The notes under the pieces: generated by a model
What the model was told of the DNA's origin: nothing
Databases searched by the model: none
What the model saw: the letters and a program-made list of their open reading frames with translations, nothing else
Shown here: one piece after another, positions 1-5,765 of the stretch
Numbering within the stretch: the first letter of the stretch is position 1
Layout: each line of letters begins with the position of its first letter
Position numbers and translations under genes: made by a program
Source of the DNA: Ignavibacteriales bacterium
Lineage (GTDB): Bacteria > Bacteroidota > Ignavibacteria > Ignavibacteriales > Ignavibacteriaceae
DNA: 7,082 bases
Assembly: GCA_003142915.1 (NCBI GenBank)
Contig: PLNZ01000342.1
Location: forward strand, 642-7,723
Direction: 5' to 3'

Positions 1-342
1 TTCATTAATCGAAGAATAAGACGATTAATCCTTTTCCCATCTTTCTGCAATACTGATGAAACAATCATTTCCCTTTATTATTTCCAACCAGTAAGCACTA
101 TTTTATACAATAAAAAGAAAATAATTAAACATGTTAAAAGATTCTGGGAAAAGCCTAATCCGGGGAAAGCAGAGATACTCTGGTATGGCTACCTCTTGGA
201 TACTCTCGTTCTAGTTGGTTGAAGTGCAACATTTATTAAGGTATTCTTAGCCATTTCGTGCAAAATACTTTTACGGAAGGATTAATTACTTTTTCATCCC
301 TTTGAACGATTTACTTACTATCATGTTCTTCGTAAGATGTAA
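1..342. other. Left-edge region without a recognisable gene
   Basis: No gene here can be named. Plus-strand frame 1 is open from the window edge to a TGA at 220-222 (73 codons), so it could be the tail of a gene starting outside, but the translation matches no family I know. On the minus strand an ATG at 68-66 opens a frame that runs off the left edge (22 codons visible, beginning MIVSSVLQKDGKRI). It is preceded by AAAGGG, but only two bases separate the two, which is too close for a good ribosome site. The two readings overlap, so at most one is likely real. Structural elements are an 8-bp inverted repeat (ATTAATCG at 4-11, CGATTAAT at 22-29), a small CAGAG/CTCTG hairpin (170-182), a repeated GATACTCT (174-181, 199-206) and a possible longer fold at 185-254. 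No confident promoter or terminator was seen. Confidence 0.4.
4..29. repeat. 8-bp perfect inverted repeat
   Basis: ATTAATCG at 4-11 is the exact reverse complement of CGATTAAT at 22-29, with a 10-base spacer. It is AT-rich and not followed by a T-tract, so it does not look like an intrinsic terminator. It could be an operator or a chance palindrome inside an edge-truncated gene. Confidence 0.45.
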
Positions 343-369
343 GTGATTAATTATCAGAAAAGGCTTTAT

Positions 370-555
370 ATGTACCAGATAAATGATAAAGGAAATTGGA
401 GTGAACTTAAAGAAAAGATTAAGCTTACATACCCAACAATAACCGAAGATGATTTAGCATTAAACGATGGCGATGAAATGGATCTATTGACCAGATTACA
501 AAATAAACTTTCAAAATCTAAAGAAGAAATTATTACAATGATTGATAAGCTATAA
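370..555 (+). CDS. CsbD-like small stress-type protein
   Basis: A 61-residue hydrophilic, acidic protein with no signal peptide or membrane segment, so probably cytoplasmic. The order of features fits the CsbD-like family (PF05532): an N-terminal NWSELKEKIK segment, then an L/ITEDDL motif (residues 24-29), a short acidic linker, and a C-terminal helix LLTRLQNKLSKSKEEIITMI in which the usual 'L-x-x-x-L-x-x-x-[YL]-x-x-S-K-E-E' pattern is visible. CsbD proteins are general-stress proteins of unknown mechanism in Bacillus and many other bacteria. I chose ATG 370 because AAAAGG lies six bases upstream and the product then starts close to the conserved NW. A GTG at 343 in the same frame would add nine residues with a poorer upstream site. 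It lies 74 bases before the adaptor gene with no clear terminator between, so cotranscription is possible but not shown. The usual glycine-rich GK repeats are reduced, making it a divergent member. Confidence 0.72.
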   Translation: MYQINDKGNWSELKEKIKLTYPTITEDDLALNDGDEMDLLTRLQNKLSKSKEEIITMIDKL

Positions 556-618
556 TAGGCTCGTTTTCATTTAAATATTAAACAATTACGGGCATAGTCT
601 TTACTTAAATATTCAATT

Positions 619-624
619 AAAGGG
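619..624 (+). promoter_or_regulatory. Ribosome binding site of the adaptor gene
   Basis: AAAGGG followed by a five-base spacer before ATG 630. It supports this start, which also places the hydrophobic membrane anchor directly at the N-terminus. Confidence 0.5.
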
Positions 625-629
625 TATTT

Positions 630-2105
630 ATGAAAAAAATAATAATTATCATTTCTTCTATTGTAGTTGTAATACTAATTGCTGTATTTTTCCTATTTTT
701 TAATAAAAGCGCTAATGCTTATACATTCCGGTATAATGAAATAACCAAAGGCGATATTACTGTTTATGTTACTGCAACAGGTACTTTAACTGCGGATACA
801 TCTGTTGATGTAGGCTCTCAAGTTTCGGGAATCATTTCAAAACTTTATGCCGATTTTAATTCTATTGTAAAGGCAGGACAGATTATAGCCAAGATAGACA
901 CTACTTTTTTTGAACAAGCTGTAAAGGATTCGCAGGCAAACCTCGATAAAGCAAAAGCCGAATACGTACAAGCCGAACGAAATTATGTACGCGAAAAAGC
1001 TTTATTTGATATGAAACTTGAATCAGGATTAAATTATGATATAGCTCTTGCAAGTCTTGATTCTGATAAAGCTTTAGTGCAGCAGGCCCAGGTAGAACTG
1101 AACGAAGCTAAATTGACTCTTAAATATGCAACTATTAAAGCCCCGATCAGCGGGGTGGTTACAAATAGGCAGGTATCCATAGGTCAAACTGTTGCTTCAA
1201 GTTTTGCGTCTCCCACGCTGTTTAGTATAGCTAATGACTTAACAAAAATACAGGTATACGCGACTGTAGATGAGTCTGATATCGGCAGTGTAAGTGTCGG
1301 GCAATCGGCTAATTTTACGGTAGAAGCTTACATAGATGATAATTTTTCAGGGACAGTTTCGCAAATTAGACTGACTCCGCAAATCGTTCAGAATGTTGTA
1401 ATGTATACTGTGATTATCGACGTTAAAAATGATAGTCTAAAACTTTTGCCGGGTATGACGGCTAATGTAAATATACGTGTCGGGCAAAAAAATAATGTTT
1501 TAAAAGTATCTGACCTTGCTTTAAGATTTCAACCACCGGCAAGCTTAATTGACTCAACTAAGCTGAAAGAAATGCGGGATTCGCTCAAGAAAAATCCCAA
1601 AAAACAAGAAGGAACGTCTTATCAGGGAAATAGAGATGAGAACGGCGCAAAAAAATTAGGCGATACGGGGCAAATATCTGAAGGGCAAAACGGACAGGGC
1701 ATGCTTGCTGAAATAGAAAGAAATAAATTTCAAACAATTAGAGATTCAATTCTTAAAGCTGACGGCGGAAAGTTGAGCAAAGATCAGATGACGGCTGAGT
1801 TTAAGAATGCATATGACAAAATGAAAAAATCCGATAGCAAGTATCCCCAGTTTCAGAAAAGTCCGGATGATATTACAAATAAAATTAACAAGGGCAGAAT
1901 TTGGATATTAAACTCGAAAGGGAAATTGGTACCTATATTTGTTAAAACGGGCTTGGACGATGGAATAGAATCCGAAATTATTTCGGGAAGTTTAACGGTA
2001 GGAGAACAAATATTAATTAGTGCTGATTCAAACAATGATCAAAATAATACGCAGCAAAAAAATCCGCTTGCAGGTCAACAGCAAGGTCAGAATAGAGGAA
2101 GATAA
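630..2105 (+). CDS. MacA-type periplasmic adaptor (membrane fusion protein) of an ABC efflux pump
   Basis: Predicted periplasmic adaptor bridging an inner-membrane MacB-type transporter and a TolC-like channel. Residues 4-24 form one hydrophobic anchor after MKK. A first lipoyl half (about 57-90, with VGSQVSGII and V-KAGQIIAKID) is followed by a coiled-coil hairpin (about 92-163, rich in A, K, E and Q). The second lipoyl half (165-200) holds TIKAPISGVVTNR. The beta-barrel domain (about 205-285) includes DESDIGSVSVGQ and the family motif LLPGMTANV. ALRFQP (297-302) is the normal entry to the membrane-proximal domain, but here about 120 polar, Lys/Gln-rich residues intervene before that domain resumes at GRIWIL (422-427) and ends near 465. 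The tail is Gln/Asn-rich. E. coli MacA, about 370 residues, lacks such an insert. The ATPase gene starts six bases after the stop, so the genes are an operon. The substrate is unknown; macrolide specificity should not be assumed. Confidence 0.9.
   Translation: MKKIIIIISSIVVVILIAVFFLFFNKSANAYTFRYNEITKGDITVYVTATGTLTADTSVDVGSQVSGIISKLYADFNSIVKAGQIIAKIDTTFFEQAVKDSQANLDKAKAEYVQAERNYVREKALFDMKLESGLNYDIALASLDSDKALVQQAQVELNEAKLTLKYATIKAPISGVVTNRQVSIGQTVASSFASPTLFSIANDLTKIQVYATVDESDIGSVSVGQSANFTVEAYIDDNFSGTVSQIRLTPQIVQNVVMYTVIIDVKNDSLKLLPGMTANVNIRVGQKNNVLKVSDLALRFQPPASLIDSTKLKEMRDSLKKNPKKQEGTSYQGNRDENGAKKLGDTGQISEGQNGQGMLAEIERNKFQTIRDSILKADGGKLSKDQMTAEFKNAYDKMKKSDSKYPQFQKSPDDITNKINKGRIWILNSKGKLVPIFVKTGLDDGIESEIISGSLTVGEQILISADSNNDQNNTQQKNPLAGQQQGQNRGR
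2095..2101 (+). promoter_or_regulatory. Ribosome binding site of the MacB-type ATPase gene
   Basis: GAGGAAG lies inside the last codons of the adaptor gene, 10 bases before ATG 2112. It is among the stronger purine-rich sites in the window and is the main reason to accept 2112 as the start despite the long N-terminal extension it implies. Confidence 0.5.
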
Positions 2106-2111
2106 TTTTAT

Positions 2112-2957
2112 ATGGGAACTAATATTTCCTCCGTATCTGATGGGATAAATTCGGATGCAGCAAAGATTACCGGGGGAGAAAATTTTTCTCCGGGTCAGGC
2201 TCCTTTTAATGATGGTTTGATTAAAATCGATCACCTTGAAAAGACTTATGCGATGGGTGATGTGGAAGTTCATGCACTAAGAGGAGTCTCTTTTAACGTG
2301 GTTTGCAAAGAATTTGTTGCAATCATGGGCGCTTCGGGATCAGGCAAATCTACTTTCATGAATATTCTCGGCTGCCTTGATAAACCAACTAGCGGAACTT
2401 ATATACTTGATAATATAAACGTAGGTAGTCTTTCAAGGGACGAATTGGCATTTATCAGGAACAAGAAAATAGGATTTGTATTCCAGGGATTTAATTTACT
2501 CAGCCGCACTACTGCATTAGAAAATGTAGAACTCCCCTTATTCTATAACTCGACTTCGACCAAATTGCGGAAAGAAAAATCAATTGAGGCATTAAAGAAA
2601 GTCGGGCTTGAAGAAAGAATTTATCATTATCCCAATCAACTATCGGGAGGACAACAGCAGCGGGTTGCTATTGCAAGAGCTCTTGTAAATGATCCTTCTA
2701 TTGTTCTTGCCGATGAACCAACGGGAAACCTTGATAGCAAAACAAGTATTGAGGTGATGGAAATATTTCAGAAGCTGAACGAGCAAGGAATCACTATAAT
2801 TCTTGTTACGCATGAACCTGATATTGCATTATTTGCAAAACGGCATATAATTTTTCGTGACGGGAAAATAATATCCGATAAATTTAATGCTGAGCCAAAT
2901 AAGGCATCCGAAGTACTTAAAACAATTTCATCAATTGATGATGAGGTGAAGGTATGA
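2112..2957 (+). CDS. MacB/LolD-type ABC transporter ATP-binding protein
   Basis: Cytoplasmic ATPase that would drive the adaptor-linked transporter. The ABC core starts near residue 36 (LIKIDHLEKTY). It has Walker A GASGSGKS (73-80), a Q-loop in FVFQ (Q125), the signature LSGGQQQR (177-184), Walker B IVLADEP (197-203) followed by TGNLD, and the H-loop in LVTHE (H234). All catalytic residues are present. The 'Y-x-MGD-VEVHALRGVSF' pattern and the length fit the MacB/LolD/FtsE-like (MacB-exporter) group. Unlike E. coli MacB, where ATPase and permease are one chain, this gene ends before the permease: the stop overlaps the next start as ATGA at 2954-2957, implying coupled translation. A 35-residue Ser/Gly/Asn-rich N-terminal extension precedes the core; its coding DNA carries an inverted repeat (2170-2194). 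An alternative TTG start at 2217 would remove it but has no ribosome site. Confidence 0.93.
   Translation: MGTNISSVSDGINSDAAKITGGENFSPGQAPFNDGLIKIDHLEKTYAMGDVEVHALRGVSFNVVCKEFVAIMGASGSGKSTFMNILGCLDKPTSGTYILDNINVGSLSRDELAFIRNKKIGFVFQGFNLLSRTTALENVELPLFYNSTSTKLRKEKSIEALKKVGLEERIYHYPNQLSGGQQQRVAIARALVNDPSIVLADEPTGNLDSKTSIEVMEIFQKLNEQGITIILVTHEPDIALFAKRHIIFRDGKIISDKFNAEPNKASEVLKTISSIDDEVKV
2175..2191 (+). repeat. Inverted repeat inside the ATPase N-terminal extension
   Basis: GGAGAAAA (2175-2182) and TTTTCTCC (2184-2191) are exact reverse complements with one base between; a realistic hairpin has six pairs and a five-base loop. Flanking CCGG at 2170-2173 and 2190-2193 offers an alternative longer pairing. 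No T-tract follows, so this is not a standard terminator. It lies about 60 bases after the start codon. Confidence 0.5.
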
Positions 2958-4171
2958 AAGGATTGAATATATTACTTGCGGCTTTTCGTGCTTTGCAGCG
3001 GAATAAATTACGTTCTTTTCTTACAATGCTTGGTATAATAATTGGTGTGGGGGCAGTTATTACAATGCTTGCAATAGGGCAGGGTGCAGAATACTCGGTA
3101 AAAGAACAAATTGCTTCACTCGGCACGAATGTGCTTATCATATTTCCGGGTTCACAGCAGCAGGGCGGATTAAGAGTTGGTGCAGGCTCAATGACTACTT
3201 TAACTCAAGGGGATGCTCAGGCTATTCAGACTGAATGTCCCGCAGTTGCATATGTTTCGCCCGATACAAGAGCAAACGGTCAAGTGATTGCGGGAAATTT
3301 AAATTGGGCTACTGGGATCGAGGGAGTCGGTACCGATTATTTACAAATAAGAGTGTGGGATATTCAATCTGGAAATTATTTTACCGATCAGGATGTAAAA
3401 GCGGCTGCTAAAGTCTGCGTTCTCGGAACGACTGTAGCCAATAATTTATTCCCTGACTCGGATCCCGTAGGTCAAACTATCAGGATAACAAATGTTCCGG
3501 TTAAAGTAAGCGGTGTTTTGGCGACGAAAGGTCAAAATGCAATGGGGCAGGATCAGGATGATATTATTCTTGCTCCATATACAACAGTGTTATACAGGCT
3601 TTCCCGCTTTCCTTACTTAAGAGAAATAATTGTGTCTGCAACCAGTTCAATCGATATTGAGTTGGCACAGAAACAAATAACGGATTTATTAAGGATGAGG
3701 CATAAAATTGTCGGTTTTGATGATGATGATTTTACTATTCGAAATCAATCTGATTTAGCCAGCGCTGCTACTTCCACCTCTCAAATACTTACTATTTTAT
3801 TAGCGAGTATAGCTTCTGTTTCATTACTCGTCGGTGGAATTGGAATTATGAATATTATGCTTGTCTCCGTTACGGAACGAACAAGAGAAATAGGGATTAG
3901 AATGTCTGTAGGCGCAAGAGGAAAAGATATCTTAACTCAATTTTTAATAGAAGCCCTGGTTTTAAGTTTACTTGGAGGCATAACAGGAATTATATTTGGC
4001 GTTGCAGGATCAAAAATAATTTCCAGTTTTGCCGGATGGCCTACATTTATTACAGCGTTTTCTATCGTATTATCTTTTGGTTTTTCAATTCTTGTAGGAT
4101 TATTCTTCGGATTTTATCCTGCGAGAAAAGCTTCTATGCTTAACCCGATTGATGCGCTTAGATATGAATAA
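2954..4171 (+). CDS. MacB-type ABC transporter permease
   Basis: Inner-membrane permease of the MacB/FtsX family, partner of the preceding ATPase and adaptor. After a short amphipathic cytoplasmic start, TM1 lies at about 19-41 (conserved RNKLRSFLTMLGIIIGVGAVI). A large periplasmic domain (about 42-275) corresponds to MacB_PCD and contains the family motifs LGTTVANNLFP and DPVGQTIRI. Three more membrane segments follow at about 277-302, 328-355 and 366-390. The loop VTERTREIGIRMSVGA (305-320), which couples to the ATPase, and the end ARKASMLNPIDALRYE are textbook for the family. At 405 residues the size is normal for a stand-alone MacB permease. The protein works by mechanotransmission, moving periplasmic cargo outward through the adaptor rather than across the membrane (known for E. 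coli MacB). The start overlaps the ATPase stop by four bases. No second permease follows, so a homodimer is the likely form. Confidence 0.93.
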   Translation: MKGLNILLAAFRALQRNKLRSFLTMLGIIIGVGAVITMLAIGQGAEYSVKEQIASLGTNVLIIFPGSQQQGGLRVGAGSMTTLTQGDAQAIQTECPAVAYVSPDTRANGQVIAGNLNWATGIEGVGTDYLQIRVWDIQSGNYFTDQDVKAAAKVCVLGTTVANNLFPDSDPVGQTIRITNVPVKVSGVLATKGQNAMGQDQDDIILAPYTTVLYRLSRFPYLREIIVSATSSIDIELAQKQITDLLRMRHKIVGFDDDDFTIRNQSDLASAATSTSQILTILLASIASVSLLVGGIGIMNIMLVSVTERTREIGIRMSVGARGKDILTQFLIEALVLSLLGGITGIIFGVAGSKIISSFAGWPTFITAFSIVLSFGFSILVGLFFGFYPARKASMLNPIDALRYE

Positions 4172-4274
4172 ATACTCAAGTATACTCATATTTATAACAA
4201 TGAATTAATGGAGCCTTAAAAAGCAATAAACTTAATTTGTTACCTAAAGCTATATCAGCAATCTTTTAGTAGGC
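4172..4274. other. Convergent intergenic region
   Basis: Lies between the permease stop and the nitroreductase stop on the other strand. ATACTCA occurs twice with a 10-base period (4172-4178, 4182-4188), overlapping a palindrome AGTATACT (4179-4186). AGCCT (4212-4216) can pair with AGGCT (4271-4275, into the nitroreductase stop codon), with adjacent A/T pairing, but the loop is about 40 bases. No compact hairpin plus T-tract terminator is visible for either operon. Confidence 0.4.
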
Positions 4275-4784
4275 TTACCATTTATTTAAATGAATCCGGG
4301 ATTCGTTGAATCTATCTTCTGTTTTAACTTCTTCTGCCGGGTATCCCAATGAAATTATAGAAACCGGGACAATATTTTCGGGGATTTCATAATATTTTTT
4401 TATTCCTTCAACAGTATCCTTATTGGGATAAGAGCTTACCCACACGCCGCCCAAGCCCAATTCATGTATTGCAAGCAATGCATTTTGTGTTGCAGCAGAG
4501 CAGTCCTGAACTAAGTAGTCAATATTCATCTCAGTTTTAAGATCACCGCAAACTATTATTGCAAGCGGCGCTTTCAAAATCATTTCCGCATGCGGGTTTA
4601 TCTTGAAAAGATGATCAATATCTTCTCTTTTATTTAAAATTATAAAATGCCACGGTTGGTAATTCATAGCAGAAGGAGCATACATAGCCGCCTTAAGTAT
4701 TTGATTAATTTTCTCTTTAGAAACTTTCTTTTTCTTGTATTGTCGAATACTTCGTCTGGACATAATTACTTTAAGTGCATTCAT
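4275..4784 (-). CDS. Nitroreductase family protein (FMN-dependent oxidoreductase)
   Basis: A 169-residue soluble protein of the nitroreductase superfamily (PF00881): homodimeric FMN enzymes that use NAD(P)H to reduce nitro compounds, quinones or related substrates. The N-terminal SRRSIRQYKKKKVS (9-22) holds the arginines that contact FMN phosphate. APSAMNYQPWHFIIL (36-50) is the conserved second FMN segment with Ser, Asn and Gln. The central helix DCSAATQNALLAIHELGLGGVWV (94-116) and ISLGYPAEE (144-152) are typical, and the ending IHLNKW matches the short-subfamily C-terminus. All usual elements are present, so it is probably active; the true substrate is unknown. The first ATG (4784) is preferred because residues 1-7 (MNALKVI) are the normal start of the first helix; M8 would truncate it. 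It is transcribed toward the macAB-like operon from its own predicted promoter 31 bases upstream. Confidence 0.92.
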   Translation of the reverse strand: MNALKVIMSRRSIRQYKKKKVSKEKINQILKAAMYAPSAMNYQPWHFIILNKREDIDHLFKINPHAEMILKAPLAIIVCGDLKTEMNIDYLVQDCSAATQNALLAIHELGLGGVWVSSYPNKDTVEGIKKYYEIPENIVPVSIISLGYPAEEVKTEDRFNESRIHLNKW

Positions 4785-4804
4785 TGATATTCCATGATTT
4801 TGAA

Positions 4805-4816
4805 GATTATATAATC
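4805..4816. promoter_or_regulatory. 12-bp palindrome, candidate operator of the nitroreductase gene
   Basis: GATTATATAATC is a perfect 12-bp palindrome. A second inverted repeat surrounds it off-centre: ATTTTGA at 4797-4803 and TCAAAAT at 4815-4821. Both sit just downstream of, and touching, the predicted -7 box of the minus-strand nitroreductase gene, where a repressor would block transcription start. No cognate regulator gene is in the window; the operator role is inference. Confidence 0.4.
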
Positions 4817-4823
4817 AAAATTA
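4816..4823 (-). promoter_or_regulatory. Bacteroidota-type -7 promoter box for the nitroreductase gene
   Basis: Read on the minus strand the sequence is TAATTTTG, an exact match to TAnnTTTG. It lies about 31 bases upstream of ATG 4784, leaving a short leader of roughly 25 bases. I see no good TTTG -33 element at the expected distance, so the promoter is supported by half a consensus only. Confidence 0.42.
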
Positions 4824-4944
4824 AATAAACATGCGGTTAATGGCTATACTATAAGAAATTTCCCACAGGATAATGCATACGAAAAATAAGTAATAAGTTT
4901 GAGCATTTATAAACAAAACAATCAATAAATTATTTGTGAAATTA

Positions 4945-5619
4945 TTATAATATACCGGTTCTGTTTCTGTCAATCCAATAGCCCCAGGCTATTATCAGCC
5001 ATTGACTAAATCCTGATATTGTAATTGCTTTTATTGAAGGAGGCGGCGGTCCTATAATATCCATAACATAAGTAATGGAAAGAAATATTAATAAAGCCCA
5101 CAATAGAATTTGTCCTTTTTTGTTTATGGCTTTTGTCGATGTAAAATAAAAGTAAACTCCAAACAAAAAAATGAAACCTTCTACTATAATTATAAACGTC
5201 AATGAGTTCCATAAGCTTAGACCTACTTTAATATTACTGCCCGGAACTAATTGCAAATCTGGGAAATGAGATATTAGATCCAGTATCCAATGACTTAGGA
5301 CAACTAAAGCTAAAACAATTGAGTAATTAATATCCTTCCTGAAAGCATAATAAATTAGCCCGAAAAGCAAAGCCCAGATTACTGCAGCTATTAAGCTGTG
5401 AGAAAACGGGTAATAAATAAAATGCAGTGTTTGAAAAGCTTTAGCGGTTGGTTCTATTGTAACTTTTTCTATACCGAAAAGAATAAATACCGGCCAGAGT
5501 ATGTCAAGAAATTGTGCAGCAAGAAATAGTGTCCCAAGTGAAGGCGTTTTACACGGCTTAGCTTTAGGGAAAGTTAATTTTTTAGCCGCAAAACCTATTC
5601 CATAATGACCGATAAACAT
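4945..5619 (-). CDS. Six-helix membrane protein, metal-dependent hydrolase (YdjM/DUF457-like)
   Basis: A 224-residue integral membrane protein with about six hydrophobic segments (28-50, 72-93, 98-117, 135-159, 170-188, 200-216). Conserved-looking polar residues recur near membrane boundaries: H5 in FIGHYGIGFAAK, D39 in AAQFLDILWP, H74 in PFSHSL, and H110/D114/H118/D121 in LSHWILDLISHFPDL. This His/Asp pattern is that of the YdjM/DUF457 (PF04307) superfamily, called inner-membrane metal-dependent hydrolases; biochemical function is largely unproven, so I give no substrate. The segment KVGLSLWNS and the run PPPPS (191-195) between the last helices are typical of the close group I recall. The start ATG 5619 gives the standard family N-terminus; there is no Shine-Dalgarno. 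A near-match to the -7 box (TAATTTTA at 5640-5633) is only 13 bases upstream. It is divergent from the ABC-2 exporter operon and 160 bases upstream of the nitroreductase, so probably a separate unit. Confidence 0.75.
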   Translation of the reverse strand: MFIGHYGIGFAAKKLTFPKAKPCKTPSLGTLFLAAQFLDILWPVFILFGIEKVTIEPTAKAFQTLHFIYYPFSHSLIAAVIWALLFGLIYYAFRKDINYSIVLALVVLSHWILDLISHFPDLQLVPGSNIKVGLSLWNSLTFIIIVEGFIFLFGVYFYFTSTKAINKKGQILLWALLIFLSITYVMDIIGPPPPSIKAITISGFSQWLIIAWGYWIDRNRTGIL

Positions 5620-5718
5620 ATTATTATACTTATAAAATTAATATTGAAATGCTGTCATTAAATTTAACTCTGGTATAGTAATCAAGCAATAGAATATTTA
5701 TTTAAACTTTATATTTTG

Positions 5719-5726
5719 TAAATTTG
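5719..5726 (+). promoter_or_regulatory. Bacteroidota-type -7 promoter box for the DrrA-type operon
   Basis: TAAATTTG is an exact match to TAnnTTTG, 39 bases before ATG 5766. A second TTTTG (5714-5718) lies just upstream. No clear TTTG -33 element is present at the expected spacing. If this box is real, a TTG at 5724 cannot be the translation start because it lies within the promoter. Confidence 0.45.
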
Positions 5727-5765
5727 TCCAACACAAATATTTTAGAAAACAAAGAAATAGTGAAC

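Noticed and set aside
131..214. 27-codon ATG frame in the left-edge region
   Set aside because: Short, without a ribosome site, without recognisable similarity, and overlapped by a longer open frame.
551..556. TATAAT as a promoter for the adaptor operon
   Set aside because: It overlaps the CsbD-like stop codon and has no -35 element at proper spacing; in this AT-rich DNA it is likely chance.
1755..1800. EF-hand-like stretch in the adaptor insert (around ADGGKLSKDQ)
   Set aside because: The GKLS wording recalls calcium-binding loops, but aligning the glycine puts L, A and G at the first three ligand positions and Q at the last, so the acidic ligands are missing.
1853..2273. Minus-strand open frames across the adaptor/ATPase junction
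   Set aside because: They lie antisense to two clearly conserved proteins, have no domain signature and overlap each other; they are shadows.
2917..3141. Minus-strand 74-codon frame over the permease start
   Set aside because: Antisense to the conserved first membrane segment of the permease; no family resemblance.
4212..4275. Possible bidirectional terminator between the convergent genes
   Set aside because: The AGCCT/AGGCT and A/T pairing is imperfect, spans a loop of about 40 bases and has no T-tract on a compact stem, so I do not call a terminator.
5006..5212. Second minus-strand frame within the membrane hydrolase-like gene
   Set aside because: Same strand but shifted frame inside a gene with a good family match; no ribosome site or domain.
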